From an uncultured Prevotellaceae bacterium (lineage in GTDB: Bacteria; Bacteroidota; Bacteroidia; Bacteroidales; Bacteroidaceae): DNA of 46,669 nucleotides. The stretch lies in NCBI GenBank assembly GCA_937915745.1, contig CALGGJ010000089.1:1-46669 (forward strand). The letters run 5' to 3'. The position numbers were made by a program, and so were the translations under genes. The notes below the pieces were generated by a model. That model was not told where the DNA came from. It ran no database searches and saw nothing but the letters and a program-made list of their open reading frames with translations. This document shows positions 26,701 through 35,309 of the stretch, piece by piece. Every line of letters begins with the position of its first letter. Within the stretch, counting starts at the first letter, position 1.

Positions 26701-26798
26701 TAGGGGAGGCACGACTGCATGATGCTCTATCAGATGAGGAATATCAGAAACTGAATCCGCCACATGACGACCAACCGATACAACTGACTCTTTTCTAA
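23748..26798 (+). CDS. parC: DNA topoisomerase IV subunit A
   Basis: ParC forms the DNA-cleaving subunit of topoisomerase IV, which decatenates daughter chromosomes. With the start at 23748 (MNDDFNEINSGE) the protein is 1016 residues. The winged-helix/tower core includes YASYVILERAVPHIMDGLKPVQRRIL and the active-site region AAAGRYIEARLS with the catalytic Tyr. A beta-pinwheel-like C-terminal domain follows. The last 150 or so residues form an acidic tail with six 7-residue repeats (SEIDDTP type), then low-complexity Asp/Ser/Thr sequence, ending IQLTLF. The tail is unusual and is described separately. No parE is in the window. GyrA is the alternative, but the short N-terminus and the domain layout favour ParC. 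Confidence 0.9.
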   Translation: MNDDFNEINSGEDQELGGALDDAPTVEGAPHSDYNPTTMTDSITHHLSGMYQTWFLDYASYVILERAVPHIMDGLKPVQRRILHSMKRMDDGRYNKVANIVGHTMQFHPHGDASIKDALVQLGQKELLIDCQGNWGNILTGDDAAAGRYIEARLSKFANDVVFNPKTTEWKLSYDGRNKEPIVLPVKFPLLLAQGVEGIAVGLSSKILPHNFNELCDAAVNYLHGQPFQLFPDFLTGGSIDVSKYNDGQRGGSVRVRAKIDKIDNKTLVIREIPFGKTATTLIDSILKAIEKGKIKARKVDDNTAANVEILIHLMPSVSSDKTIDALFAFTDCEISISPNCCVIDERMPQFLSVSDVLRRSVDYTKHLMRRELEIRRDELLEQLHFCSLEKIFIEERIYKAKPFENAESTDVALDYINERLQPFKKDFVREVTRDDLLRLLEIKMQRILKFNKDKADELIVRIKAELDEIEHDLNNLVEVTAEWFTFLKNKYGAEHPRLTEIRNFDTIQAATVAEANQKLYINRTDGFVGTSLKKDEFVCNCSDIDDIIIFYKDGTYKTTKVAEKVFVGETERARAEKRKTEIIHVAVFKKNDTRTIYNVCYKDGKTGVTFIKRFNIPTLSRDREYDITQGTPKSRVTYFTANANGEAEVIKVTLKPQPKLKKLVFDRDFSEQAIKGRSARGNVLTKYDVLRIGLKSHGGSTLGGRDVWFDDDIKRLNYENHGRYLGEFQNEELILVILVTGEFYVTNFDINNHYEQNILVIEKYSSEKVWTAVLWDADNNNLPYIKRFAIDASQKHQNFIGDNPASSLILLTDTPKPQFILTFQEPDAFRGPQTLNVEDFIAVKGFKAKGKRLTSFALDAVVEEKPDVQSSEIDDTPSEVDDTPSEVDDTPSDIDDTPSDIDDTPAEIDNPIEYAVQETDKLIADQPSDIGTNSLLDIQTGGSSSDTKIGNPSSDTAVKSLATDEPESKTEASENHFPTPSEGVGEARLHDALSDEEYQKLNPPHDDQPIQLTLF
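26361..26486 (+). repeat. Six in-frame 21-bp repeats in parC
   Basis: Six units of 21 bp encode SEIDDTP, SEVDDTP (twice), SDIDDTP (twice) and AEIDNPI. The period keeps the reading frame, so copy number can vary without a frameshift. The units diverge mostly at third positions and at Glu/Asp and Ile/Val. Confidence 0.95.
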
Positions 26799-26802
26799 TC
26801 AC

Positions 26803-27555
26803 ATGAGCCGACAGATATTTATCATACTTGCAGTCCTTATGGCATTGACGTCCAATGCTCAAAATTCTGGCTCGGCCACACCTACACGTCGTCTGATGTT
26901 TAGTGTGGGAAGTGCAGATGTGATGGATACTTATCTGTCACCATACTCTTATAATGGAACACGACTTGGATTGTCAGTCGAAAATCATTTTCCACACACT
27001 GTACATCGTGTTGATATTCACGGATCGAAGATGGAAAATATGGCTGGCAATGTTGACGAATATGATGTGGCTGTTTCATACATGATTGCACATCATTTTG
27101 ATTTGTTTCATACGGAATGTTTCCATCTTAAGGCTGGACCGATGGGGCGGCTATATACCGGATGTATCTACAACGAGCGTAATGGCAACAATCCGGCGCA
27201 GGCTAAGATGTCAGCACTGTGCCATGCTTCAACGATTGCTTCTTACAACCTTAACATTAAGGGACGACGCGTGCAGCTGGAGTATTCGCTGAGTGTGCCA
27301 ATTGTAGGGGTAGCTTATTCACCTCAGTTCGGTCAGTCATACTATGAGGAGTTTGTGCTTGGAAACAGTGACCACAACTGTGTGTTTGCACATTTATTCA
27401 ACACTCCGTCGATACGTCATCGGTTGTTGCTCGAATTTCCACTGATGCACACACATGCCTTCGTAGGTTACGAGGGAGTGGCCGACCAGACAAAGTATAA
27501 TAAACTGCGATATCATTCATATTCGCATTCATTCACATTCGGTTTTCGTCTATGA
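26803..27555 (+). CDS. DUF3316-like secreted protein
   Basis: A 250-residue protein with a signal peptide (1-19, ending SNA before QNSGS). The mature part is beta-rich with a repeated aromatic pattern and ends HSYSHSFTFGFRL, an outer-membrane-like C-terminal strand. Overall features fit the DUF3316 family found in Bacteroidetes. It begins 4 bp after parC and its stop overlaps the next gene by 4 bp (ATGA), so it is translationally coupled to the S41-peptidase lipoprotein gene. Function unknown. Confidence 0.7.
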   Translation: MSRQIFIILAVLMALTSNAQNSGSATPTRRLMFSVGSADVMDTYLSPYSYNGTRLGLSVENHFPHTVHRVDIHGSKMENMAGNVDEYDVAVSYMIAHHFDLFHTECFHLKAGPMGRLYTGCIYNERNGNNPAQAKMSALCHASTIASYNLNIKGRRVQLEYSLSVPIVGVAYSPQFGQSYYEEFVLGNSDHNCVFAHLFNTPSIRHRLLLEFPLMHTHAFVGYEGVADQTKYNKLRYHSYSHSFTFGFRL

Positions 27556-28574
27556 GTACAGTCAGAAACATAACAATAACATTACTTGTATGCACGTTGA
27601 CAATGTTTTCGTGTGTAAAGGAGGAGTTGCCATCGGCCGACACGCCACATGACAACCTTGAGGCTCTTTGGCAAATCCTCGACGAGCGATACTGCTTCTT
27701 CGATTACAAGTATCAAGAGCTGGGTGTGGATTGGGATGTGGTACACCGTCAATATGCAGCGCGGGTGAACGACAATATGACGCGTCTGCAACTTTTCGAG
27801 GTGTGTTGTGAGATGTTGGCCGAGTTGCACGATGGTCACGTCAACCTTGGAGCATCCTTCGATGTGGGTCGCAATTGGAGCTATTGGGAAGACTTCCCCG
27901 AACAGTACTACGACTCCATAGCACGTTCATACCTTGGTCATGATTATGGCATTGCATCAGGATTGCTGTATAAAGTACTCGACGATAATATAGCATACGT
28001 AAGATGTCAGAGTTTCAGCCACAGTATAGGCGATGGAAACATTAGCAGTATGCTATCATTGCTTGCTCCATGTAGCGGAATGATTATCGACTTGCGTAAC
28101 AACGGTGGCGGCGAACTGACAAATGCCGAACGACTTGCTTCGCACTTCACAAACGAGCGGCGCCTCGTGGGTTATGTATGTCATAAACGAGGTAAGGCTC
28201 ACAATGAATTCTCTCCGCTACAATCTGTCTATCTCGACCCGGCAAGGGGTATTCGGTGGCAGAAACCAGTGGTGGTCATTACCAACCGGCAGGTCTTTTC
28301 TGCAGCAAACGATTTTGTTAAGATGATGCACTGTGTGCCCGGAGTGACTTTGTTGGGCGACCAGACAGGGGGTGGCTCGGGTATGCCTTTTACACAAGAA
28401 TTACCATGTGGATGGAGTGTACGTTACAGTGCAGTCGTATTTCTCGACCGTGACAAACAGCACATAGAGTTTGGTATTCAACCCGACATATATGTGTCGA
28501 TGGATATGGCCGATGTGAACGGACATCGTGATACCCTGATCGAACGAGCACGGCAAATATTGGGAAGCCAGTGA
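27552..28574 (+). CDS. S41-family peptidase lipoprotein
   Basis: A 340-residue lipoprotein (lipobox TMFSC, Cys at about 21) with an S41/C-terminal-processing-peptidase-like domain. Visible family features are the helical N-terminal segment (LWQILDERYCFFDYKY), LHDGHVNLG, DLRNNGGGEL, and NRQVFSAANDF carrying the likely nucleophilic Ser, followed by LLGDQTGGGSG. No PDZ domain is obvious. It would act at the outer membrane or in the periplasm on unknown substrates. Coupled by overlap to the DUF3316 gene; no terminator is obvious after it. Confidence 0.85.
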   Translation: MSTVRNITITLLVCTLTMFSCVKEELPSADTPHDNLEALWQILDERYCFFDYKYQELGVDWDVVHRQYAARVNDNMTRLQLFEVCCEMLAELHDGHVNLGASFDVGRNWSYWEDFPEQYYDSIARSYLGHDYGIASGLLYKVLDDNIAYVRCQSFSHSIGDGNISSMLSLLAPCSGMIIDLRNNGGGELTNAERLASHFTNERRLVGYVCHKRGKAHNEFSPLQSVYLDPARGIRWQKPVVVITNRQVFSAANDFVKMMHCVPGVTLLGDQTGGGSGMPFTQELPCGWSVRYSAVVFLDRDKQHIEFGIQPDIYVSMDMADVNGHRDTLIERARQILGSQ

Positions 28575-28654
28575 TATTCACAGTTGGAATCTAAGTTATA
28601 ACAAAATATCTGTTTTAGGAATAAGCATACTAATTAACATTATTAAATCGCCAA

Positions 28655-30688
28655 ATGCATCGAATCTACTTATCCACACTTTTACTGATGGTAATATCAG
28701 TTTGTCAGGCACAGGATTGGATGAAAATCCATACGCAGGATGCCACGTATGATGGCACGTGGACTTTTCCATATTCCACGAGTCATTTCTCTCATTTTGA
28801 TTTCACGGCTGACGAGGCAACAATCCGTCTGCATCGCATTGATGAGACTGATGTCGCTACAACTTTCATACCGTTTAGTGTAGATTTGGTTGACAGTGTC
28901 ATCTTTGCCGATGCTGATGATACAACATTGAAAGATAAATATAAGGTGTTTGCAATCAATATCACCATCGAGAATTTTGATACCCTCACATGCTATTACA
29001 ATAATCCGGCCTTCCCTGGTGAAAACGGTGCCAGGCAAGATTGGTACAACTGTTATGTGTCGGTGGATGGTCGTGGACAGTATCCCGACTATTCAGGCAC
29101 AGCTCGAGTTCGTGGTCGTGGAAACTCATCTTGGCGTTGGTATCCCAAGAAACCTATGAAACTGAAACTTGACACCAAAAGCAAGATACTCGGCATGGGG
29201 CGCAACCGCGATTGGGTGCTGTTGGCCAACTATCGCGATGTCACCGACCTCATGAACACTTATGCATTCATAGCAGGGAAGCAGATGGGCCTGCCTTACA
29301 CATCGGCCATTCGTTATGCCGAAGTATTTGTAAACGGGGAGTATAAGGGACTATATCAGCTTGCAGAGCAAGTAGAGCAGGGGAGTCATAGGGTGGATGT
29401 GGCTGATGATGGCGGTCTGTTGCTCACCATCGACACCGACGACGGCGATGATACCTGGAAATACAATACAGACTCGATGTGTTTTTGGTCGAAAGTATAT
29501 AATCTGCCTATTGGAATTAAATATCCAGATAATGTCGATAAGGCAGGGCGTGACCGCATACGCAATCAGTTTGCCATCCTTGAAAACACACTCAAGAATG
29601 GTACTTATGCCGACCTCGACACCCTTCTAGATATACCCACATATATAGCCCTTATGCAGCTGAATGACCTCGTTTATAACAATGACTTTCCTAATCGAAG
29701 TATATTCCTCTCGCGTACACCTGGAGGGAAATGGCGTTTCGGCCCACCATGGGACTATGACGCCGGTTATGCCTTTAGCGGCAATCAATATACATCACAC
29801 CAGTTTTTCTCGTCTGTAGGCAATATAAAGGTGTCGCCTGCTTCTACACGCAACTACTACAATGCAATGTTTCGCAGTGGTCGTTTCACCAAGGCTTATA
29901 TCAATCAGTGGAACTCATATAAAGACAGTCTTATGACCCTGTGCTGGGATGAGACGATGCGTTATGTTGAGGGGATGAACGAACCGAATGGCTTGCTCAG
30001 CGCCCGCAGTCGCGATCTGATGAGATGGCCTATGAACGACAATTACGGCAGTCGCGACCCCGAGGCCGAGACCCAGAAGATGCAGCAGTGGCTCACGCAA
30101 CGCATAGACTACCTCACCCGACAAATCAACAACTTCACCATACCATCGTTCGATAATGATGATGGAGGCAACGGCGACGACCCTCAGACCGAACCTGAAT
30201 ATGCAGACTACTACGGACATCCGGCAGGAGTGTGCATTGACACCCTTATATGCGTAGGAAACGAGACATTCAACATAGAATACGATATGCGGCAAGTGGC
30301 ATCCATGTCGAAACAATCCATACCACTCGACATTGATAAGATTCTCGGGTGTTTCCCTGCCGACGAACATGCTAGCGTATCAATGCTGACCTATATGGGC
30401 TACGACAACATCAAGACCCGCACACTCACCTCCACACGTTCCTCGTCCGACGGTTTTTACATGAACTTCGAAGGACAGGTATGTGTCTGGCAGGCAGCCA
30501 TCATGCAGTGTAAGGTAGGCTATAACACCAGCGGTTCGAACCTAACCTTTGCATATACCAATAGTAATACCACCTCCGGATCGCGATGCACCGCATCGGT
30601 ATTCCTCGTATATGCTAACCGCTATTTCTATGAACTAAAGCTCGACATAACACTCTTGCGGTCGGAGTGGGGTGGATGGGTATGGTGA
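28655..30688 (+). CDS. Secreted CotH-family protein with DUF4859-like C-terminus
   Basis: A 677-residue protein with a signal peptide (ending VCQAQ). After an N-terminal domain of about 130 residues, a CotH kinase-like domain spans about 140-490: ARVRGRGNSSWRWYPKKPMKLKL, LLANYRDVTDLMN, and the GPPWDYDAGY motif with the conserved Asp. CotH homologues are atypical protein kinases or cell-surface proteins; secreted Bacteroidetes members have unknown targets. A short acidic linker (DNDDGGNGDD) leads to a C-terminal domain of about 150 residues that looks DUF4859-like and resembles the C-terminus of the DUF6055 protein at 38911. A 22-bp tandem repeat follows 11 bp after the stop. Confidence 0.85.
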   Translation: MHRIYLSTLLLMVISVCQAQDWMKIHTQDATYDGTWTFPYSTSHFSHFDFTADEATIRLHRIDETDVATTFIPFSVDLVDSVIFADADDTTLKDKYKVFAINITIENFDTLTCYYNNPAFPGENGARQDWYNCYVSVDGRGQYPDYSGTARVRGRGNSSWRWYPKKPMKLKLDTKSKILGMGRNRDWVLLANYRDVTDLMNTYAFIAGKQMGLPYTSAIRYAEVFVNGEYKGLYQLAEQVEQGSHRVDVADDGGLLLTIDTDDGDDTWKYNTDSMCFWSKVYNLPIGIKYPDNVDKAGRDRIRNQFAILENTLKNGTYADLDTLLDIPTYIALMQLNDLVYNNDFPNRSIFLSRTPGGKWRFGPPWDYDAGYAFSGNQYTSHQFFSSVGNIKVSPASTRNYYNAMFRSGRFTKAYINQWNSYKDSLMTLCWDETMRYVEGMNEPNGLLSARSRDLMRWPMNDNYGSRDPEAETQKMQQWLTQRIDYLTRQINNFTIPSFDNDDGGNGDDPQTEPEYADYYGHPAGVCIDTLICVGNETFNIEYDMRQVASMSKQSIPLDIDKILGCFPADEHASVSMLTYMGYDNIKTRTLTSTRSSSDGFYMNFEGQVCVWQAAIMQCKVGYNTSGSNLTFAYTNSNTTSGSRCTASVFLVYANRYFYELKLDITLLRSEWGGWVW

Positions 30689-30699
30689 CACTCTTCACT

Positions 30700-30758
30700 G
30701 CGAGTGCGCGCTTATAGGCCTGTGAGTGCGCGCTTATAAGCCTGTGAGTGCGCACTCG
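30700..30758. repeat. 22-bp tandem repeat cluster A (GAGTGCGC family)
   Basis: Units start at 30700, 30722 and 30744 (the last one truncated), each beginning G[C/T]GAGTGCGC, with a variable 12-bp remainder ending CCT. The last unit ends in the perfect palindrome GAGTGCGCACTC. The same period and phase occur in cluster B (38778-38860). Confidence 0.9.
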
Positions 30759-30826
30759 TGGAAACAATACATAATACCCAATCTTAAAAAACATACATGG
30801 TAGTGCGATTTCTGCGGTGTATGTGG

Positions 30827-30856
30827 TTTGTTTTTCATTTTTTTTACCTAACTTTG
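30827..30856 (+). promoter_or_regulatory. Putative guaA promoter
   Basis: TTTG at 30827-30830 and TAACTTTG at 30849-30856, 18 bp apart, fit the Bacteroidetes consensus. The predicted leader before the guaA start is about 65 nt. Confidence 0.6.
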
Positions 30857-30928
30857 CAAAACGAATGCCGATTGGCAATATATCCATAAATTGTCAATTC
30901 ATAACTTTCAATTGTCAATAACAAATAA

Positions 30929-32545
30929 ATGCCGTTGATGCAAAAAATCATTATTCTTGACTTCGGCTCGCAGACCACACAGCTCATCGGACGTCGTGTG
31001 CGTGAGCTCGACACCTTCTGCGAAATACTTCCCTACAACAAATTTCCGCATGATGACCCATCGGTCATCGGCGTGATTTTGAGTGGTTCACCGTTCAGCG
31101 TCTATGACGACTCTGCTTTTCATCCCGACCTCACGGGCATTATCGGCCGTTATCCGGTGCTGGGCATCTGCTATGGTGCACAGCTCATGGTGCAATACGG
31201 GGGCGGAAGAGTAGAGCCGGCCGGACTGCGTGAATACGGACGTGCCAACCTGGCATGGATGGAAACCGACAACACACTGTTCAGCAAATTCACGAACGAT
31301 AGCCAGGTGTGGATGAGTCATGGCGACACTATTGTTGAACTGCCAAAGTCATTCCGCAAGATTGCATCGACTGCATCGGTGGAATATGCGGCCTATCAGG
31401 TTGAAGGGCAAAGGATATGGGGCGTGCAGTTTCATCCGGAGGTGTTTCACACGGTGCAAGGCACACAATTATTACGCAATTTTGTGGTAGATGTTTGTGG
31501 TAGCCGCCAAGACTGGAGCAGCGCTTCGTTTGTAGAACAAACCACCCGGGAGCTTAAAAAACAAATAGGCAACGACCGTGTCATTCTCGGACTCTCGGGC
31601 GGTGTTGACTCGTCAGTTGCTGCAGTACTACTTAACAGGGCCATCGGCCGGCAACTGACGTGCATATTTGTTGACCACGGTATGTTACGCAAAAATGAGT
31701 TCCGCGATGTGATGCACGACTACGAATGTCTTGGACTCAATGTAATAGGTGTCGATGCCAGCAGAAAGTTCTTTGCCGACCTTGCCGGTGTATCCGACCC
31801 CGAGCAGAAACGCAAAATCATTGGGCGCGACTTTGTGGAGGTATTTAACGAACAGGCAATGAAGATTGAGGATGCACGATGGTTGGCGCAGGGTACAATC
31901 TATCCCGACAGGATAGAAAGCCTCAACATAACGGGAAAGACCATCAAGAGCCACCACAATGTAGGCGGTCTGCCGGCCGACATGCATCTTCAACTGTGCG
32001 AACCGTTACGCTGGCTCTTTAAAGATGAGGTGCGTCGTGTAGGGCGTCAGCTGGGAATGCCCGAACACCTCATCACACGCCATCCGTTCCCCGGACCAGG
32101 GCTTGCTGTGCGCATTCTGGGCGACATCACCCCTGCAAAAGTCAAGATACTGCAAGAGGCCGATGATATCTACATACGCGCACTGCGTGACTACAAGGTG
32201 AAACTGAAAGGCGACGAAGCTCGCCGTGTACTTGCAGCAGGGGTGCCTGCCGACATGCATGACGGTGAGATTGCTGTGAGCCTGTACGACCAAATATGGC
32301 AAGCGGGGGCAATACTGCTTTCTACCGTGCGTTCGGTGGGGGTAATGGGCGATGAACGTACATACGAACACCCTGTGGCCTTGCGGGCCGTGACATCAAC
32401 CGATGCCATGACTGCCGACTGGGCACAGCTGCCTTACGACTTTATGGCACGCGTGAGCAACGACATCATCAATAAAGTGAAGGGCGTGAACCGAGTGTGC
32501 TACGACATATCATCGAAACCTCCTGCAACTATTGAGTGGGAGTGA
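30929..32545 (+). CDS. guaA: GMP synthase (glutamine-hydrolysing)
   Basis: GuaA converts XMP to GMP using glutamine and ATP, the last step of GMP synthesis. The 538-residue protein has an N-terminal class I amidotransferase (GICYGAQ with the nucleophilic Cys, FHPEV with the His), an ATP-pyrophosphatase domain (LSGGVDSSVAAVLL P-loop) and the C-terminal dimerisation domain ending PPATIEWE. Length is slightly above the roughly 510-525 usual. An in-frame ATG at 30938 (MQKIIILDFGS) is an equally plausible start. Cytoplasmic; transcribed alone from its own promoter, convergent with the kinase pair. Confidence 0.96.
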   Translation: MPLMQKIIILDFGSQTTQLIGRRVRELDTFCEILPYNKFPHDDPSVIGVILSGSPFSVYDDSAFHPDLTGIIGRYPVLGICYGAQLMVQYGGGRVEPAGLREYGRANLAWMETDNTLFSKFTNDSQVWMSHGDTIVELPKSFRKIASTASVEYAAYQVEGQRIWGVQFHPEVFHTVQGTQLLRNFVVDVCGSRQDWSSASFVEQTTRELKKQIGNDRVILGLSGGVDSSVAAVLLNRAIGRQLTCIFVDHGMLRKNEFRDVMHDYECLGLNVIGVDASRKFFADLAGVSDPEQKRKIIGRDFVEVFNEQAMKIEDARWLAQGTIYPDRIESLNITGKTIKSHHNVGGLPADMHLQLCEPLRWLFKDEVRRVGRQLGMPEHLITRHPFPGPGLAVRILGDITPAKVKILQEADDIYIRALRDYKVKLKGDEARRVLAAGVPADMHDGEIAVSLYDQIWQAGAILLSTVRSVGVMGDERTYEHPVALRAVTSTDAMTADWAQLPYDFMARVSNDIINKVKGVNRVCYDISSKPPATIEWE

Positions 32546-32570
32546 TTGCCATTCCACTCATGCGCCAATC

Positions 32571-33203
32571 TCAACCTTTTTGTTCATCGAACGGGAAGAG
32601 ACCGAAGAGCCGGGCATCAATCTGATCGGTGATGGTCTGGAAACCTCTCGGCGTGTTTTCAAAGTCGATGTGGTCGGCATCGATTATCAATAGCTTTCCA
32701 TCGTAGTGCGCAATCCACTCTTCATAGCGGTCGTTGAGTCCCTTCAGGTAGTCTATCTGCATTGATTGTTCGTACTCACGCCCGCGTTTTTGTATCTTCG
32801 CAATAAGGTGGGGTATGGAACTGCGCAAGTAAATCATGAGGTCGGGGCGGCGTACAAGCGACATCATAAGCGCAAAAAGGTCTTGATATGTTTTGAAATC
32901 ACGGTCTGACATGTTGCCCATTGCGTGGATGTTGGGTGCAAAGATACATGCATCTTCATAGATTGTGCGGTCTTGCACTATAGTATCCTTGCTACGCGAT
33001 ATCTCGACCACATCCTTAAAGCGAGTGTTGAGAAAGTATATCTGTAGATTGAAAGACCAGCGTTTCATGTCGGCATAGAAGTCTTCGAGATAAGGGTTGT
33101 AGTCAACCGACTCGTACTTGGGTGTCCACCCATAACGCTTGGCCAGCATCCGGGTGAGTGTGGTCTTGCCACATCCTATATTTCCTGCTATGGCTATGTG
33201 CAT
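32571..33203 (-). CDS. Deoxynucleoside kinase 1
   Basis: A 210-residue kinase of the dNK/dGK/dAK family (PF01712) that phosphorylates salvaged deoxynucleosides to dNMPs. It has the P-loop GNIGCGKTT (7-15), an ERF/ARF-type substrate segment, the QDRTIYED motif (Asp-Arg) and the RGREYEQ lid-region motif. It is a close paralogue of the neighbouring gene at 33279, sharing the first 20 residues nearly exactly. Specificity (dA, dG, dC or T) cannot be read from sequence. It lies 75 bp downstream of its paralogue in the same direction. Confidence 0.9.
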   Translation of the reverse strand: MHIAIAGNIGCGKTTLTRMLAKRYGWTPKYESVDYNPYLEDFYADMKRWSFNLQIYFLNTRFKDVVEISRSKDTIVQDRTIYEDACIFAPNIHAMGNMSDRDFKTYQDLFALMMSLVRRPDLMIYLRSSIPHLIAKIQKRGREYEQSMQIDYLKGLNDRYEEWIAHYDGKLLIIDADHIDFENTPRGFQTITDQIDARLFGLFPFDEQKG

Positions 33204-33278
33204 TGTCTTAACTGTATTAAATATTATAGATTGAAGGATTTGTCTTTTGTTCTTCCCCCTTAATTAACCTTGGATATA

Positions 33279-33893
33279 TCAGAACAGCCCATAGAGCAGA
33301 CTGTCTATTTTGTTGGTGATGTATTCGAAATCGGCAGGGCGGTGCTGGAAGTCGAGAGAATCGACATCGATGGTGAGTACCCGCCCTTGGTACTTCTGGT
33401 ATATGAACTCATCGTAGCGGTCGTTGAGTCCTTGCAGGTAGTCGAGCGACATGGTCTGTTCGTAGTCGCGACCACGCATCTGAATGTGTGACACCAGATG
33501 TGGCACGGAAGCCTTGAGGTATATCATGAGGTCGGGCAGTGTGATAAACGACATCATGAGGTTGAATAGGTCCATGTAGGTCCGGAAGTCGGTGTCGGTC
33601 ATGTTGCCTTGTGCCTTGTTGTTGGCCACAAATACATATACCCCCTCGAAGATGGTACGGTCTTGAATAATAGTACCGTCGGTTTTGGCCAGCTCCAGCA
33701 TGTCACGAAATCGCTCTTTCAGGAAATAGACTTCAAGATTGAGCGACCACCGGTGTATGTCGCGGTAGTAGTCTTCGAGATAGGGATTGTTTATGACCGA
33801 CTCAAACTGTGGTATCCAACCGTAGTGTTTGGCCAGCATCCGGGTGAGTGTGGTCTTGCCGCTTCCTATGTTTCCTGCTATGGCTATGTGCAT
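33279..33893 (-). CDS. Deoxynucleoside kinase 2
   Basis: A 204-residue paralogue of the preceding kinase, with P-loop GNIGSGKTT, QDRTIFEG and RGRDYEQ motifs. Tandem dNK pairs in some bacteria form a heterodimer with dAdo/dGuo kinase activities, as known for Lactobacillus; whether that applies here is inference. It lies 2 bp after the pgi stop, so it is co-transcribed with pgi. Confidence 0.9.
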   Translation of the reverse strand: MHIAIAGNIGSGKTTLTRMLAKHYGWIPQFESVINNPYLEDYYRDIHRWSLNLEVYFLKERFRDMLELAKTDGTIIQDRTIFEGVYVFVANNKAQGNMTDTDFRTYMDLFNLMMSFITLPDLMIYLKASVPHLVSHIQMRGRDYEQTMSLDYLQGLNDRYDEFIYQKYQGRVLTIDVDSLDFQHRPADFEYITNKIDSLLYGLF

Positions 33894-33895
33894 TT

Positions 33896-35233
33896 TTATT
33901 CCCCTATTCGCTTCATTATTTCCTCGCTCTCTTTCTCGTATCCGGGCTTGCGGAGCAATGCAAACATGTTGCGCTTGTAGTCTTCCACTCCCGGCTGGTT
34001 GAACGGATTGACACCGAGTACGAGTCCGCTTATTCCACAGGCTTTTTCAAAGAAATAGATGAGTTGGCCTATGTTGTAGGCGTCGAGACACGGTATGGTG
34101 ATTTGCAGGTTTGGCACTCCTCCGTCAATATGTGCAAGTCGGGTACCCTGTTCTGCCTTGTGGTTAACCTCGTCGATGTGTTTGCCTGCGAGGAAGTTGA
34201 GGCCGTCGAGGTTTTCGCTGTCGGCCGGCACGGTGAGCGATGAGTTGGCTTTATCTACTGATATTACTGTCTCGAAGATGGTACGTTCGCCATCTTGTAT
34301 CCATTGTCCCATAGAGTGTAGGTCGGTTGAAAAATCTACCGAAGCAGGGAAGATGCCCTTGTGGTTTTTGCCTTCGCTCTCGCCGTAAAGCTGTTTCCAC
34401 CATTCTGACATGAAATGCAGTTTAGGCTGGTAGTTGACTAGGATTTCTATTTTCTTCCCTTCTGCGTATAGTGCATTGCGTGTGGCTGCATATATGGCGG
34501 CAGGATTTTCTGCGAATTGTTGGTTTATGTCACATTGGTGTTCCATGTCGGCAGCCCCTTTGACGAGTTGTGCGATGTCGTATCCGGCACATGCTATTGG
34601 CAACAGGCCAACGGGTGTGAGTACGGAGAAGCGTCCGCCTACATTGTCGGGTATCACGAATGTCTTATAGCCTTCTTTGTCTGCACACTGGCGTGCGGCG
34701 CCTCGATGTGCATCGGTCACTGCCACTATCACTTTCTGTGCAGTTTGTTTGCCGCGTTGGTCTTCGCATAGTTTCTTGAGTAGTCGGAATGTGATGGCGG
34801 TCTCGGTTGTCGTGCCGCTCTTGCTTATGTTGATTATTCCGAAGCGTACGCCACGCAGGTAGTCGATGAGTTCTGTGATGTAGTCTTCGCTGATGTTGTT
34901 GCCGGCAAAAAGTATTCGTGGAGAGTCTGACGGCTTGAGCCATGTGAAGTTGTCGTCGAGTGCCGATATGACGGCTTTGGCACCGAGGTAGCTGCCTCCG
35001 ATGCCTGCTACGACGATTGCATCGCATTCTTGACGCAGTATGTTGGCAGTCCGGTTTATCTCGTCTATGAATTCTGGGGTGATGCTCGATGGCAGATGCA
35101 GCCATCCGAGGAAGTCGTTGCCGGCACAAGTGCCTTCTTCGAGAGCTTGTTGGGCGGCTCTCACTTGTGGCTTGTATTGTTCTATCGTTCCTGATGCAAG
35201 GAATGATGTTGCGTTATTGATTTGTAGTTTCAT
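33896..35233 (-). CDS. pgi: Glucose-6-phosphate isomerase
   Basis: PGI interconverts glucose-6-phosphate and fructose-6-phosphate in glycolysis and gluconeogenesis. The 445-residue protein is the short bacterial type. SIS-domain motifs are present: VVAGIGGSYLGAKAV, NISKSGTTTETA, the catalytic-region YGESEGKNHKGIFP, and the C-terminal VNPFNQPGVEDYKR signature. The order lysS-gpsA-pgi is conserved in Bacteroidales. The gap to gpsA is 76 bp. Confidence 0.95.
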   Translation of the reverse strand: MKLQINNATSFLASGTIEQYKPQVRAAQQALEEGTCAGNDFLGWLHLPSSITPEFIDEINRTANILRQECDAIVVAGIGGSYLGAKAVISALDDNFTWLKPSDSPRILFAGNNISEDYITELIDYLRGVRFGIINISKSGTTTETAITFRLLKKLCEDQRGKQTAQKVIVAVTDAHRGAARQCADKEGYKTFVIPDNVGGRFSVLTPVGLLPIACAGYDIAQLVKGAADMEHQCDINQQFAENPAAIYAATRNALYAEGKKIEILVNYQPKLHFMSEWWKQLYGESEGKNHKGIFPASVDFSTDLHSMGQWIQDGERTIFETVISVDKANSSLTVPADSENLDGLNFLAGKHIDEVNHKAEQGTRLAHIDGGVPNLQITIPCLDAYNIGQLIYFFEKACGISGLVLGVNPFNQPGVEDYKRNMFALLRKPGYEKESEEIMKRIGE

Positions 35234-35309
35234 ATTGTTGATTGATGGTTTATGTTTTGACGCTTGATGATGTTGAAATGTCTGTCGGCATACATTTTGA
35301 CATTGATGG

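Noticed and set aside
30700..30758. CRISPR array
   Set aside because: A period of 22 bp with a variable half leaves no true spacers, and no cas genes are nearby.
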